DNA of 23,708 nucleotides. It comes from CAXTTV01 sp964247295 (GTDB lineage Bacteria; Chloroflexota; Ktedonobacteria; Ktedonobacterales; Ktedonobacteraceae). The notes beneath the pieces were generated by a model. That model worked only from the letters and a program-made list of their open reading frames with translations, did not search any database and was not told the DNA's origin. The stretch lies in assembly GCA_964247295.1 (NCBI GenBank), contig CAXTTV010000062.1, positions 1 to 23,708 of the forward strand, written 5' to 3'. Each line of letters opens with the position of its first letter. The stretch's first letter is position 1. This document shows, piece after piece, positions 1-7,008 of this stretch. The translations under genes were made by a program, and so were the position numbers.

Positions 1-32
1 CATCATTCTGTACTGGCTCACTCAGGTGAATA

Positions 33-254
33 TTGACCCCCAAACGTGTCGGTGTTATGGTATCAAGCGGAATTTGTGATAGACTTTTTGAAGATTGGGA
101 GGATGAAGGGCTTGTTGGTTGTGACGGGACATTTGCACAACTATTCAGGAGAATGATTGGAGTACTCGCTGCTGTAAGCAACAAAAAAGTCCGTCGTGTC
201 AAGTACCGTTCTGACATCTATTTTCCTTACCCTTCAATACGTGTTAGATACTAA
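33..254 (+). CDS. Doubtful small ORF, 73 aa, ending at a terminator
   Basis: I do not recognise this protein. The frame opens with TTG just after an in-frame TGA at 27-29; an internal ATG at 57 is an alternative start. No convincing ribosome binding site precedes either. The product is mixed in composition, with an acidic patch (FEDWEDEG) followed by a basic tract (NKKVRRVKYR), and shows no signal peptide or membrane segment. The only real support is that a good intrinsic terminator begins 10 bases after the stop codon, as expected for the end of a transcribed gene. It could equally be the degraded tail of an older gene whose transcript used that terminator. Low confidence as a true coding region. 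Confidence 0.25.
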   Translation: MTPKRVGVMVSSGICDRLFEDWEDEGLVGCDGTFAQLFRRMIGVLAAVSNKKVRRVKYRSDIYFPYPSIRVRY

Positions 255-263
255 AGTATAGAA

Positions 264-315
264 CAAAAATCCATGAGCTATACCCTGTTGGCTGAGGGTA
301 GCTTATGGGTTTTTG
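264..315 (+). terminator. Intrinsic terminator, possibly bidirectional
   Basis: The arms at 264-286 and 295-315 pair over about 20 positions, with one G-T type mismatch region and a two-base bulge, around an 8-base loop. The descending arm ends in GGGTTTTTG, and an A-tract begins the ascending arm, so it could work in both directions. It sits directly after the ORF that stops at 254. Confidence 0.6.
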
Positions 316-829
316 TCATACGTCTATCCTTTTCCCTACTTCTCTAACACGCGCTTCAACATCCCTAAGTACAATCACACGGCTTTTTTAGCTTTAGAAC
401 CACGAATTGACAGCATTTTCTCAGGGCATTGGTTTCAAAGAGTTCACAGTGAGTCACCTCCCGACGGAAAGGTCGCCACAGCATCTCGATATGATTCAAG
501 CATGGACTGTAGGTGGGTAGATAGAGCAAAACCAATCTCCCTTCTTTAGCCCGTCTCGTGCGTCTTCCAGCGTCTTTTTTTTACCAGGTACTCTGGAGAT
601 AAAGAAGACTACCGCCGAAAATTCCGGGCTTATCGGATCATTGAAAGACTATAAGAAAGTGAATTCCTCTCATTCTGATGATTACTCCTCATCAAAAAGC
701 GGCTCCGACAATCCAACAAGTCTTGCATGAACTCAAAGAGCCGTCATCAATCATCATCGTCCCAGAAGAGAACCTCTTGCGATATGGACTGAAAGCTATC
801 CTAAGTTATCATTTCTGAGCCTTCAGCTT
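316..829. other. Gene-poor stretch with broken reading frames
   Basis: No intact gene longer than about 80 codons is supported here. Short plus-strand runs look protein-like but are interrupted. A frame over 398-520 reads smoothly (for example GFKEFTVSHLPTERSPQ) until a TAG at 518. Another over 550-654 ends with DYRRKFRAYRIIERL and a TAA. A third, 678-818, is listed separately. These frames do not join without frameshifts. The stretch therefore looks like decayed coding DNA or coincidence, and I assign no function. Confidence 0.35.
678..818 (+). CDS. Possible short ORF or gene remnant, 46 aa
   Basis: An ATG at 678 opens a 46-codon frame ending in TGA at 816-818. The product begins MITPHQKAAPTIQQVL and ends LLRYGLKAILSYHF. 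The amphipathic, leucine-rich character looks more like real protein than the surrounding DNA. The segment IIIVPEENLLRYGLKAIL faintly resembles the first strand and helix of a response-regulator receiver domain, but the acidic pocket is not recognisable, so I do not claim that identity. There is no good ribosome binding site. It converges with the gene ending at 830. It may be a truncated fragment of a longer gene. Confidence 0.25.
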   Translation: MITPHQKAAPTIQQVLHELKEPSSIIIVPEENLLRYGLKAILSYHF

Positions 830-1369
830 TTAGCTCTCTTGAGAGCGACTCCGACCAATGAATTGGAGAAATTCCTCTAGAAGAGCCCTTCTTCTTCCCT
901 CATCTATTTTATAGCGTTCTGAGGTGTAGCGAAGAAAAGAATCGCCTTCCTGATACCATCGCTCAATCTCCTCACGGGAAAAGATCCGCCCGTGATTGTT
1001 ATCTAAAATGCAAGGCCAACGATCACAACACAGCAAAGCAAAACGCGCAGCCAGGAGTTCACTCACATCACGTAGAGGGTGATAATCGAGCGAAATATAC
1101 AAGCATGCTTTGGGTTCACCGCCAAGAAGCTTTTTTGTTCCTTCCAGCCAAAATGCACCATCCTCATCAAGAAAATTACCTTCATCATCAAACACACCAT
1201 CATCCCAAGCAATGGGAGTAATCCAGATAGCGGTTCCATCGTCGATGATCCCTCCAAAATAGCCTGCTGCTGATTCAGGTGGAATTATCCCACCCGCTTC
1301 AAGAATGACCTCAGCGAGTTCTTCACCTGTAATATCATGACTGCTGTAGAGCAAGAGATTTGCGCTCAT
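830..1369 (-). CDS. Hypothetical acidic protein, 179 aa
   Basis: I do not recognise the family. The open frame extends upstream to 1561, but the ATG at 1367-1369 (protein begins MSANLLLYSSHDITGEEL) is preferred. It has GGTGAGG 9 bases upstream, and the longer version would read through the terminator of the neighbouring gene at 1461-1498. The middle is rich in Asp and Glu (WDDGVFDDEGNFLDEDG), and the C-terminal third looks helical and charged (EEIERWYQEGDSFLRYTSERYK). There is no signal peptide or membrane span, so it is probably cytoplasmic. It is separated from the upstream secreted-protein gene by that terminator and probably forms its own transcript. The size and acidity would suit an immunity-type or regulatory protein, but that is a guess. 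Confidence 0.65.
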   Translation of the reverse strand: MSANLLLYSSHDITGEELAEVILEAGGIIPPESAAGYFGGIIDDGTAIWITPIAWDDGVFDDEGNFLDEDGAFWLEGTKKLLGGEPKACLYISLDYHPLRDVSELLAARFALLCCDRWPCILDNNHGRIFSREEIERWYQEGDSFLRYTSERYKIDEGRRRALLEEFLQFIGRSRSQES

Positions 1370-1460
1370 CTTTTTGGGCCTCACCTTATTCAAGATAATC
1401 TTCGCATACAATATGCAAGAGAGTATTGACATAGAAAAGGGCACCTCTTTTCCCCTAGGA

Positions 1461-1498
1461 GAAAAGCCTCCCGACTGAACATTCTTGGTCAGGAGGCT
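1461..1498 (-). terminator. Intrinsic terminator of the secreted-protein gene
   Basis: The arms at 1465-1475 and 1488-1498 (AGCCTCCCGAC with GTCAGGAGGCT) form a GC-rich 11-bp stem with one mismatch and a 12-base loop. Read on the minus strand the stem is followed by TTTTC. It lies about 20 bases after the stop codon of the gene at 1518-2021. Confidence 0.75.
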
Positions 1499-1517
1499 CT
1501 TTGTGGAAATGGCTTGT

Positions 1518-2021
1518 CTATCCGCACTGGACATTAGGAAAAAGGAGTTTAAAGAAATCAACGGAAGGCGTTGGAGTCAGAAGCAAAGCCCAGAGATCGG
1601 GAGTAATCACAGTAAAATGGATACCACGTTCTGGCTGAGGACAGGTCACATCTTTTTGCCAGAGATCGTCAGCATGGGCAATCACAGCCTGTTTGAGCAA
1701 CAGGACGAATGCGGGGGGAACATCTCCCGAGGTCTGAATGAAGACGACGGCCTGATCCCCCTGATTCTTCACGATGGAAAGGGTACAGGGATCAACTGCA
1801 ATAGTCGTTTTCCCCATACCAAGCAGTTCTCCCCCTGGCTCTGAAGAGATCACGATCCCATCAGGAGCTTTCTCTAAGGAACAAGGAAAGGGGCTTCCTT
1901 TGAAAGCCAATGTGGTTCCGCTTGTGATCTCCTTTGCGGAAGCCGAGGATAAAGGAAGCATCCCACTCAGTAAGCAGATCAAGAAGATGAGAGACAGAAA
2001 ACGAAGGGCGAGGCTTTTCAC
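1518..2021 (-). CDS. Secreted hypothetical protein with signal peptide, 167 aa
   Basis: The protein starts with a clear Sec signal peptide: basic start (MKSLALR), a hydrophobic core over residues 8-24, and a likely signal peptidase I site after SSASA near residue 29. There is no lipobox cysteine, so it should be released or cell-wall associated. The mature part is about 138 residues with four cysteines in distant positions (for example PFPCS, VDPCT, VTCPQP, VQCG), which could form disulfides outside the cell. I do not recognise a domain. The start is GTG at 2019-2021, with GAAGGAG about 9 bases upstream. The gene stands alone between the zinc-ribbon gene and its own terminator at 1461-1498. 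Confidence 0.7.
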   Translation of the reverse strand: MKSLALRFLSLIFLICLLSGMLPLSSASAKEITSGTTLAFKGSPFPCSLEKAPDGIVISSEPGGELLGMGKTTIAVDPCTLSIVKNQGDQAVVFIQTSGDVPPAFVLLLKQAVIAHADDLWQKDVTCPQPERGIHFTVITPDLWALLLTPTPSVDFFKLLFPNVQCG

Positions 2022-2257
2022 GGTTTTTTACTCCTTCAAATTCCAGCCCCCTCTCTTCGACCTCCCATCCATCGTTGTGATAGAGAGTCAGGGAGGAGGG
2101 CTGATCATCCAGGAAACATACACATTTCCTGCTTCCAGAGTAAAAAAGAGGCTCAGATAGGAGAGCGGGAATCTTCAGGTATTCCCGTGGGTATGGGATA
2201 GGCGGATCTGATCAAAAAACGATACAATGGTGTCTCGCAAGGGTTTTCTGAAAAAAA

Positions 2258-2297
2258 GCTGGCACCTCCATCTTTCTTCCGAAAGAGGCTGGCACCT
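2258..2297. repeat. Direct repeat GCTGGCACCT, two copies 30 bp apart
   Basis: Identical 10-base copies occur at 2258-2267 and 2288-2297, three helical turns apart. Between them lies a small hairpin, TCTTTC (2271-2276) with GAAAGA (2281-2286). The block is in the gap between the zinc-ribbon gene and the secreted-protein gene, both on the minus strand. Read on the minus strand, the promoter-proximal copy runs into a run of seven T. It may be a protein-binding site or part of a transcription stop for the zinc-ribbon gene. The rest of the 312-base gap (2022-2333) shows nothing else I can name. Confidence 0.4.
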
Positions 2298-2333
2298 TGT
2301 AATCATGGAAACACTCTCATGGAATGATATTTC

Positions 2334-2552
2334 TCAATGAGGGAAAAGGAGAACTATACCGATATAACAGAAAAGCAAAACAATGATCGGAGTCACAAGC
2401 ATGAGAAGCAAACACGTGACGAATTGTTGTCTCCGCCTCTCTCTATACCGAACGTAAGGATGATTGTGGTAGAAGTGAAAGCCACAACGAGGGCAGGCGA
2501 TTGCCTGACTGGACATTGACCAACCACATTCAGGGCATGGGACTAGGGGCAT
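2334..2552 (-). CDS. Small zinc-ribbon membrane protein, 72 aa
   Basis: The N-terminus holds a four-cysteine zinc ribbon, CPEC at residues 6-9 and CPRC at 20-23, like the short zinc-ribbon heads found on many bacterial membrane proteins. A basic tract (RYRERRR) follows, then one long hydrophobic span at about residues 44-70 that should anchor it in the membrane with the ribbon on the cytoplasmic side. The ATG at 2550-2552 is chosen because GAGAAGGAGG lies 6 bases upstream, an excellent ribosome binding site; the open frame runs 14 codons further without one. The partner is unknown. It is divergent from rmuC across 293 bases (2553-2845), in which I found no convincing promoter. Confidence 0.65.
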   Translation of the reverse strand: MPLVPCPECGWSMSSQAIACPRCGFHFYHNHPYVRYRERRRQQFVTCLLLMLVTPIIVLLFCYIGIVLLFPH

Positions 2553-2845
2553 ATTCTTCCTCCTTCTCATACATTTGCTCGGCACCCATGACAAAAAAGA
2601 GTTCTTTTATTGAAGAGAAGATTTCTGGATCTGATATCAAGCGTAATACAAAACACTTGAAATTCCAATATGAAGATAGAAAGAGAGGAAGAAAAGATGA
2701 TGAAAAGAGAAATTCTCTAAACTGAATATCTTTTCATCCTTATACTAACATTTTTCTTTTAAAGAATGTGTATCCACAATTGCTTCTTATGTGATAAATT
2801 TATTTAAAATAGGAGAATCATTTTAAGAAAGAAGATGGGAGAGAC

Positions 2846-4066
2846 ATGATACCTGCAAATCTCCTTACACCGGAAGCTCTCTTTTTAGGCAGTTTCGTAC
2901 TTTTGATGATTGTAATTATGATTATTACGATCATTCTATTTTCTCGACGTTTGAAAATTATGACTACGTCTCTTCTCCAATTAAATCAAGAGTATCAAGA
3001 AACGAAAACAGCTCTCACTGGGGGCCAACAAACGACATTACAAGAGATCCAACACTTACACGTTGCTCAGGCTACTGCCCAGGCTGCTGCCGCAACTGCT
3101 CAGCAAGAAACACACGAACTGAACATACTCATGCCTACCTGGCAAAAAGAAATCACTCAGCTTAATCGAGCTCTCCGAACAACCCATCAACAAGGAATAT
3201 GGGGTGAACAGGAACTTCGACGCATCGTGGAATTAGCAGGAATGATTCACCATTGTGATTTTGATATAAAACTGAAGCTTCCAAATGGAAAAGTACCAGA
3301 TATGCTCATTCATATGAATGACAACCGCACGATTGCCATAGATGCGAAAGCTCCTAGCCAGGCCTACTTAGAGGCTATGAACAGTGAGGACGAAGAAAAA
3401 CGAAAAGCAAAACTCGAAAAGTATGTTGGGAATATTCGAGGCATGATCACAGACTTATCCAAAAGAGAGTACTGGGCGCAGCTTCAGCCATCACCTGATC
3501 AGGTCATCTTATTTCTTCCAAATGAGGCAATGTTTCATACCTTGCTGAAACATGATCTTACACTTTTAGATTTTGCTGTGGAAAAGAATGTACTCCTCGC
3601 TTCACCAGTTACCTTAATCGCGTTGCTCAAAGTGATTGCGTACGGATGGAGTCAGAAACAACGTGCCAAAAATGTACAAGAGATTATTGATCAAAGCCGC
3701 GCACTTCAAAAAGAGCTCGCAAATTGGTTAGATCAGTGGCAGCAATTACGAGGGGCCATTTACCAAACATCTACGAAATTTAATGATATTACGCTCACAT
3801 ATGAAACTCGTATTTTTCCTCTTATTCAAGAGATTGAGGCGCTTGATGAAACGCATACTATGAAGAAAAAAGATTTTGAACTTCGTCCTGTGCCACCACA
3901 TCTCGTACAACCAAAGCAAAAAGAAAACGCTCTGACAGAAGCCAAAGAAAAAGAGGAAAAAGAGCCCTGGTCAGAGAAAATAGTATCATCTTTCACGAAG
4001 TTTCGAGAAATGTTACCTTCATCTCCTCTCAACAATGGAAAGGGAAATGATACTCATAAAGAATAA
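2846..4066 (+). CDS. rmuC: DNA recombination protein RmuC
   Basis: RmuC-family protein of 406 residues. In E. coli rmuC limits recombination between inverted repeats; the family carries a restriction-endonuclease-like fold. Visible order: an N-terminal membrane span at about residues 10-32, an alanine- and glutamine-rich coiled coil over 40-115, then the RmuC domain. Family hallmarks are GEQELRRIVELAG (120-132), the LPNGKVPDMLIH segment followed by IDAKAP (165-170), and the later LFLPNEAMFHTLL, LASPVTLIALLKVIAYGW stretches. The charged tail after about 350 is probably disordered. GGGAGA sits just upstream of the ATG. It is a single gene; a strong hairpin at 4156-4195 follows it. The family assignment is secure; the cellular role in this lineage is inferred. 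Confidence 0.93.
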   Translation: MIPANLLTPEALFLGSFVLLMIVIMIITIILFSRRLKIMTTSLLQLNQEYQETKTALTGGQQTTLQEIQHLHVAQATAQAAAATAQQETHELNILMPTWQKEITQLNRALRTTHQQGIWGEQELRRIVELAGMIHHCDFDIKLKLPNGKVPDMLIHMNDNRTIAIDAKAPSQAYLEAMNSEDEEKRKAKLEKYVGNIRGMITDLSKREYWAQLQPSPDQVILFLPNEAMFHTLLKHDLTLLDFAVEKNVLLASPVTLIALLKVIAYGWSQKQRAKNVQEIIDQSRALQKELANWLDQWQQLRGAIYQTSTKFNDITLTYETRIFPLIQEIEALDETHTMKKKDFELRPVPPHLVQPKQKENALTEAKEKEEKEPWSEKIVSSFTKFREMLPSSPLNNGKGNDTHKE

Positions 4067-4155
4067 GAGCATGTTTCCTTTGGGAGAGCGCCTGTTCAGA
4101 GCACGTACAAGCTATGGTATTCCACAGCGCAGAGGAGGAGGTGTGTCCTTTTGAT

Positions 4156-4195
4156 GGCAGACCCGGCATCTCTCTATCAGTATGCCGGGCCTGCC
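4156..4195. terminator. Strong hairpin between convergent genes
   Basis: A 14-base arm (4156-4169, GGCAGACCCGGCAT) pairs with 4182-4195 with a single mismatch around a 12-base loop. There is no T-run on either side, so it is not a textbook intrinsic terminator. Its place between the ends of rmuC (plus) and the SRPBCC gene (minus) suggests a shared 3' end or RNA-stabilising structure. Confidence 0.45.
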
Positions 4196-4235
4196 GGTGA
4201 CTCACTCATGCACTTCCTTTTTCCAAAGAAATCCT

Positions 4236-4679
4236 TTAAAATGAAGCTGGAAGACCTTTACCTTCAATTAAGAGGTTTGTGATGCTTTTTTGCATGAGCC
4301 AATCCCAGCCCATCGTGCAGGTGTCATAGCATTCAAATTCGGGGATGAGGCCGAGATGAGTCAGACCCACTTTTGAACCATTCTTTTCAGGTGCAATTTC
4401 CCAGAGTATTTTCGTGCCAACCCACTCTTTTCTCTCTTCGTGCCACGTTTGTTCGGCGTCTATGACATTCCACAGAATCTTTTTGCCAGGAACTAGCTCA
4501 TCTATGTGAATCGTATACCGATCTCCATTTTTGAAATGAACCGTAAAGACATCTCCGAGCTTGGCAAAGCTTCCTTCAACATGTGTTGACCACCACTCAT
4601 CCACACAAGAAATTTTAGTATATGCCTCTTCTGGAGGAATGCCTGTAGTCATGGTACGATGGTAGTCTTGTGGTTGCAT
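4236..4679 (-). CDS. SRPBCC/AHSA1-type protein
   Basis: A 147-residue cytoplasmic protein of the START-like (SRPBCC, AHSA1-type) fold, small helix-grip domains that bind hydrophobic ligands. The family pattern is visible. An N-terminal strand and short helix end in DEWWSTHVEG, followed by alternating strands (GDVFTVHFKNGDRYTIHIDELVPGKKILW written as separate strands), and a long C-terminal helix starts near DTCTMGWDWLMQKSITNLL. AAGGGAG precedes the ATG by about 10 bases. It lies 105 bases after the ArsR gene and could be the third gene of that operon, or have its own promoter in 4680-4784, where I see no clear one. The natural ligand is unknown. Confidence 0.75.
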   Translation of the reverse strand: MQPQDYHRTMTTGIPPEEAYTKISCVDEWWSTHVEGSFAKLGDVFTVHFKNGDRYTIHIDELVPGKKILWNVIDAEQTWHEERKEWVGTKILWEIAPEKNGSKVGLTHLGLIPEFECYDTCTMGWDWLMQKSITNLLIEGKGLPASF

Positions 4680-4784
4680 AAGAGATTACTCCCTTTCTCA
4701 TGTAGCATTTCTTTTCAACGGAAAAACCTCAGTCGGGCCGCAAGCTACTCTCCCTTGCCACTGCCTCACCATAGATGCAAGGGA

Positions 4785-5156
4785 CTACTCGTCCTGAGGG
4801 GAGGCACGAGGTTCTTTCTCCGCAACTTCTGGGGTACTTGGTTCCTCAAGCAGGTAGTTCCGCAGGGCAGCCAGACGCTGATCCCACTGGGCTGAAATTT
4901 CCTCAATCCAGGTCGTGACCGTCGAGAGCGCTTCTGGCTGTGGCACATATCGCCGCTCCCGACCCATCTCGTGGGCTGTCACGAGACCGGCCTGCTCTAA
5001 GGTCACCAGATGCTTAGTGATCGCTTGACGCGTAATGGGCAAACGGGTGGCGAAGCTCGCGGCTGTTCCTGAGCCTTCGTGGCACAAGTGTTGAAGCAAC
5101 AGACGACGCGTGGGATCAGCCAGAGCAAGAAAGACCCTCTGCGCATGTGAATCCAT
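4785..5156 (-). CDS. ArsR-family winged-helix repressor
   Basis: A 123-residue regulator of the ArsR/HTH_20 type commonly paired with SRPBCC proteins. The opening LALADPTRRLLLQHL is the classic first helix, and ITRQAITKHLVTLEQAGLV (about residues 40-58) is the recognition helix plus turn. RERRYVP forms the wing strand. I see none of the cysteine metal motifs of true arsenic sensors, so a metal ligand is unlikely. The ATG at 5154-5156 is preferred (protein begins MDSHAQRVF), with GAGGAG upstream at a longish spacing; an extension to 5198 is open but lacks a ribosome binding site. It is expressed after the SRPBCC gene at 5237-5689 and should repress its own operon through the repeats at 5731-5804. 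Confidence 0.85.
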   Translation of the reverse strand: MDSHAQRVFLALADPTRRLLLQHLCHEGSGTAASFATRLPITRQAITKHLVTLEQAGLVTAHEMGRERRYVPQPEALSTVTTWIEEISAQWDQRLAALRNYLLEEPSTPEVAEKEPRASPQDE

Positions 5157-5236
5157 TATTACCGGCTTCTCCTCTCCTATGGGCGACATGCTGATCACAC
5201 AGTACCCACACCACCTTCCAAGGACTCAGACTCCCG

Positions 5237-5689
5237 CTATGCGACTTGCAGGTAGGCGTGCAACGCGGAAAGGCACGCTTGCCAGCCCCGCCGGTTGTCC
5301 TGATAGGCATTCTCTCCTGGAATCGGCTGGGGTAGGGATGCAAAACCTGACTCGACGAGCGTCAATTGGGTCTGATCGGCCAATTCTTCCAGAGTAATTT
5401 CCACCAGCGTATAGAGGGCTGTGGCAAACGTCATCGTGGGGTGACTAACCGCATAGGAAGGCCAGCGAAAGGCAAAACGATGTGGCTCCTCAATCACCTC
5501 GATCTGGCCCGTGTAAGGACACGGTTCATTTTTCCAGGTAAAATGGATGGTGCCACCCACGCGAAAATCCATGCCACTCACCACACCAAACCAGTGGGCA
5601 AGCTGTTCTGGTTTGGTGATAGCCTCCCAGACACGGTGGCGCGGGGCGGGCAAGACTATGGTTCGTTCGATACGATCAGGAAGAGTCAT
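5237..5689 (-). CDS. SRPBCC/AHSA1-type protein, first gene of ArsR operon
   Basis: A 150-residue START-like domain protein. Family signs: IERTIVLPAPRHRVWEAITK near the start, PEQLAHWFG, then GGTIHFTWKN, a conserved bend followed by strands ending in PHRFAFRWP, and a C-terminal helix RRGWQACLSALHAYL. Such proteins next to an ArsR repressor are a frequent pairing; the ligand and reaction are generally unknown. The ATG at 5687-5689 is chosen because GGAGAGGAG lies 5 bases upstream; the open frame runs 8 codons further into the leader. The stop is 80 bases before the ArsR start. It is the promoter-proximal gene of a two- or three-gene minus-strand operon and is likely controlled by the two GCAAC-N6-GTTGC operators upstream. 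Confidence 0.82.
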   Translation of the reverse strand: MTLPDRIERTIVLPAPRHRVWEAITKPEQLAHWFGVVSGMDFRVGGTIHFTWKNEPCPYTGQIEVIEEPHRFAFRWPSYAVSHPTMTFATALYTLVEITLEELADQTQLTLVESGFASLPQPIPGENAYQDNRRGWQACLSALHAYLQVA

Positions 5690-5730
5690 GGAATCTCCTC
5701 TCCAGTGAAGCAAGATACTCTTGTGTGGCG

Positions 5731-5762
5731 TTTAATAGGCAACCTTTTAGTTGCCTATTAAA
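5731..5762. promoter_or_regulatory. Operator 1: perfect inverted repeat, 13-bp arms
   Basis: Arms at 5731-5743 and 5750-5762 are perfect reverse complements around a 6-base spacer, with core GCAAC-N6-GTTGC. The repeat starts directly after the -10 box of the minus-strand promoter, so it covers the transcription start. The shape and size fit a dimeric ArsR-family operator. Confidence 0.8.
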
Positions 5763-5791
5763 AGTATACCAGAAAAAGCTAAAACAAGCAA
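5763..5791 (-). promoter_or_regulatory. Sigma70-type promoter of the SRPBCC-ArsR operon
   Basis: Read on the minus strand, TTGCTT (5786-5791) and TATACT (5763-5768) are separated by exactly 17 bases. The start of transcription should fall inside operator 1, about 65 bases before the ATG at 5689. The -35 overlaps operator 2. Confidence 0.75.
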
Positions 5792-5804
5792 CCCAATAGT
5801 TGCT
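5787..5804. promoter_or_regulatory. Operator 2: inverted repeat AGCAAC-N6-GTTGCT
   Basis: This has the same core and spacer length as operator 1, with 6-bp perfect arms (5787-5792, 5799-5804). It overlaps the -35 box. Centre-to-centre distance to operator 1 is 49 bases. The plus side is followed by a run of nine T, so it could also be misread as a small terminator; the shared core with operator 1 favours an operator. Confidence 0.7.
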
Positions 5805-5828
5805 CTTTTTTTTGTACATGGAGTTAGA

Positions 5829-6242
5829 TGCGCGCAAATAGGAGGAGTGAGCACAAATCATTTATGCGGTTCTCTCTGCCATCGAGTCACCAGATTATCC
5901 GGAGAATATTGAGTGTCGCGAAGTCTCTGTTATTCATGCGAGGTTTGGTTCCCTTTTTGTACTATCCATCACTAGATCTTGATTGCTCAAGAATATGTTT
6001 CACGATCGAAACATGAAAGTCAAAGAGCCCCTCACGTGTTTTTCGTCGAACACTTCCACGGGACAACACGCATTGAGAACTCCATTTTCTCTGCACTCAC
6101 GGTTACTGCACCTGGACATCCAGGATAATAGAACCTATGCATGCAATCACGTCACTCTCACAGAAGAATGTTTTGCTTTCTCCATGATATACTACAATCT
6201 ATGCTCTAAAGGCTTTTTTAATAGAAAGAAGAGGTCCTCGTT
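5829..6242. other. Intergenic stretch upstream of the PIG-L gene
   Basis: About 410 bases with no gene I can support. Two short plus-strand frames (5828-6016 and 5983-6246) lack ribosome binding sites and protein-like composition. The leader of the PIG-L gene should lie in its right part. Possible -10 boxes (TATACT at 6188-6193, TACAAT at 6193-6198) are present, but neither has a well-spaced -35. A palindrome at 5995-6014 is listed separately. Confidence 0.4.
5995..6014. repeat. Inverted repeat ATGTTTC-N6-GAAACAT
   Basis: Perfect 7-bp arms around six bases, about 230 bases upstream of the PIG-L start. The form suits a dimeric regulator, but no promoter is placed next to it, so function is open. 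Confidence 0.35.
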
Positions 6243-6953
6243 ATGACCCAATCTTCCTCCGTTCTGATTTCTCCAGGCGGTCAACGTATCCTGTTTGTCC
6301 TGGCCCATCCTGATGATGCAGAATTTCTGTGTGGTGGAACGGTTGCTCGGCTGGCAGAAGAAGGTCGCGATATTCATTATCTTCTGATTACCCGAGGAGA
6401 TAAGGGAAGCGATGATCCTGACATGACTCCTGAATTGCTGGCTCCCATACGGGAGCAGGAGCAACGGGATGCAGCAAAAACGCTTGGGGTCCAGAACGTG
6501 ACATTTTTTGATGGATATTTTGATGGAGAGGTTGAGCCAACGCTTGATCTCCGGAGGAAAATTGCGCTGGTCCTTCGCCAGTGGAAACCGGATGTGGTCT
6601 TTACGTTCGATCCCTGGAGACGCGATGAGGTTCATCCCGATCATCGTGCCGTTGGAACATGTACCCTTGATGCTCTAGCCTGCGCGAGGGGAGCTCTTTA
6701 CTATCCAGAACAATTGCGAGACGGTGTGACTGCTCACAATACCAAACACGTCTATTATTTTTCGACGAACGCAGCCAATCATTGGGTCGATACCAGTGGT
6801 GTTCTGGAGAAGAAGGTTGCGGCTCTGCGGTGTCACCAGAGCCAGACCAAACAGATGAATCTTGAGGAATGGGTTCGGCGTCGGGGTGCAATCGCAGGAG
6901 TGGAGCACAAATTCAAGTATGCTGAAATGTTCCACCATTATGTTCTCGGATAA
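6243..6953 (+). CDS. PIG-L/LmbE-family zinc deacetylase
   Basis: A 236-residue member of the PIG-L family, zinc-dependent amidohydrolases that remove acetyl groups from N-acetylglucosamine-type sugars (for example BshB and MshB in thiol biosynthesis, or lipid and antibiotic maturation enzymes). The metal and catalytic motifs are complete: AHPDD at residues 21-25, preceded by a buried strand, and HPDHRAVG at 131-138. DPWRRDEVHPDH gives the family's third conserved block. The length is typical. AGAGG lies about 9 bases before the ATG. No signal peptide, so cytoplasmic. The substrate cannot be told: no other thiol or sugar pathway gene is nearby, and it appears to be a single gene, convergent with the XRE-TPR gene. 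Confidence 0.9.
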   Translation: MTQSSSVLISPGGQRILFVLAHPDDAEFLCGGTVARLAEEGRDIHYLLITRGDKGSDDPDMTPELLAPIREQEQRDAAKTLGVQNVTFFDGYFDGEVEPTLDLRRKIALVLRQWKPDVVFTFDPWRRDEVHPDHRAVGTCTLDALACARGALYYPEQLRDGVTAHNTKHVYYFSTNAANHWVDTSGVLEKKVAALRCHQSQTKQMNLEEWVRRRGAIAGVEHKFKYAEMFHHYVLG

Positions 6954-6961
6954 GAATTTCT

Positions 6962-7002
6962 GGCGATCATGCATGGGGCCCGTTCTTTTATCCATGATCG
7001 CC
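6962..7002. terminator. Hairpin between convergent genes
   Basis: Perfect 10-bp arms (6962-6971 GGCGATCATG and 6993-7002) with a 21-base loop fill the 55-base gap between the PIG-L and XRE-TPR stop codons. No T-run follows on either strand, so termination would be weak or Rho-assisted. Confidence 0.4.
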
Positions 7003-7008
7003 GCTTCT

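Noticed and set aside
1079..1273. Small open frames on both strands inside 1063-1273
   Set aside because: They overlap the longer minus-strand gene at 830-1369, which has a good start; no independent evidence for them.
2261..2300. Sigma54-type promoter suggested by TGGCAC twice
   Set aside because: Neither copy is followed at the right spacing by the TTGC element, so the -24/-12 pair is absent.
5793..5813. Intrinsic terminator reading of the AGCAAC-N6-GTTGCT repeat with its T-run
   Set aside because: No plus-strand gene ends nearby, and the repeat shares its exact core and spacing with operator 1 and overlaps a promoter.
5828..6246. Two plus-strand frames (62 and 87 codons) before the PIG-L gene
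   Set aside because: No ribosome binding site, no recognisable composition, and the second starts with an unsupported TTG; treated as intergenic.
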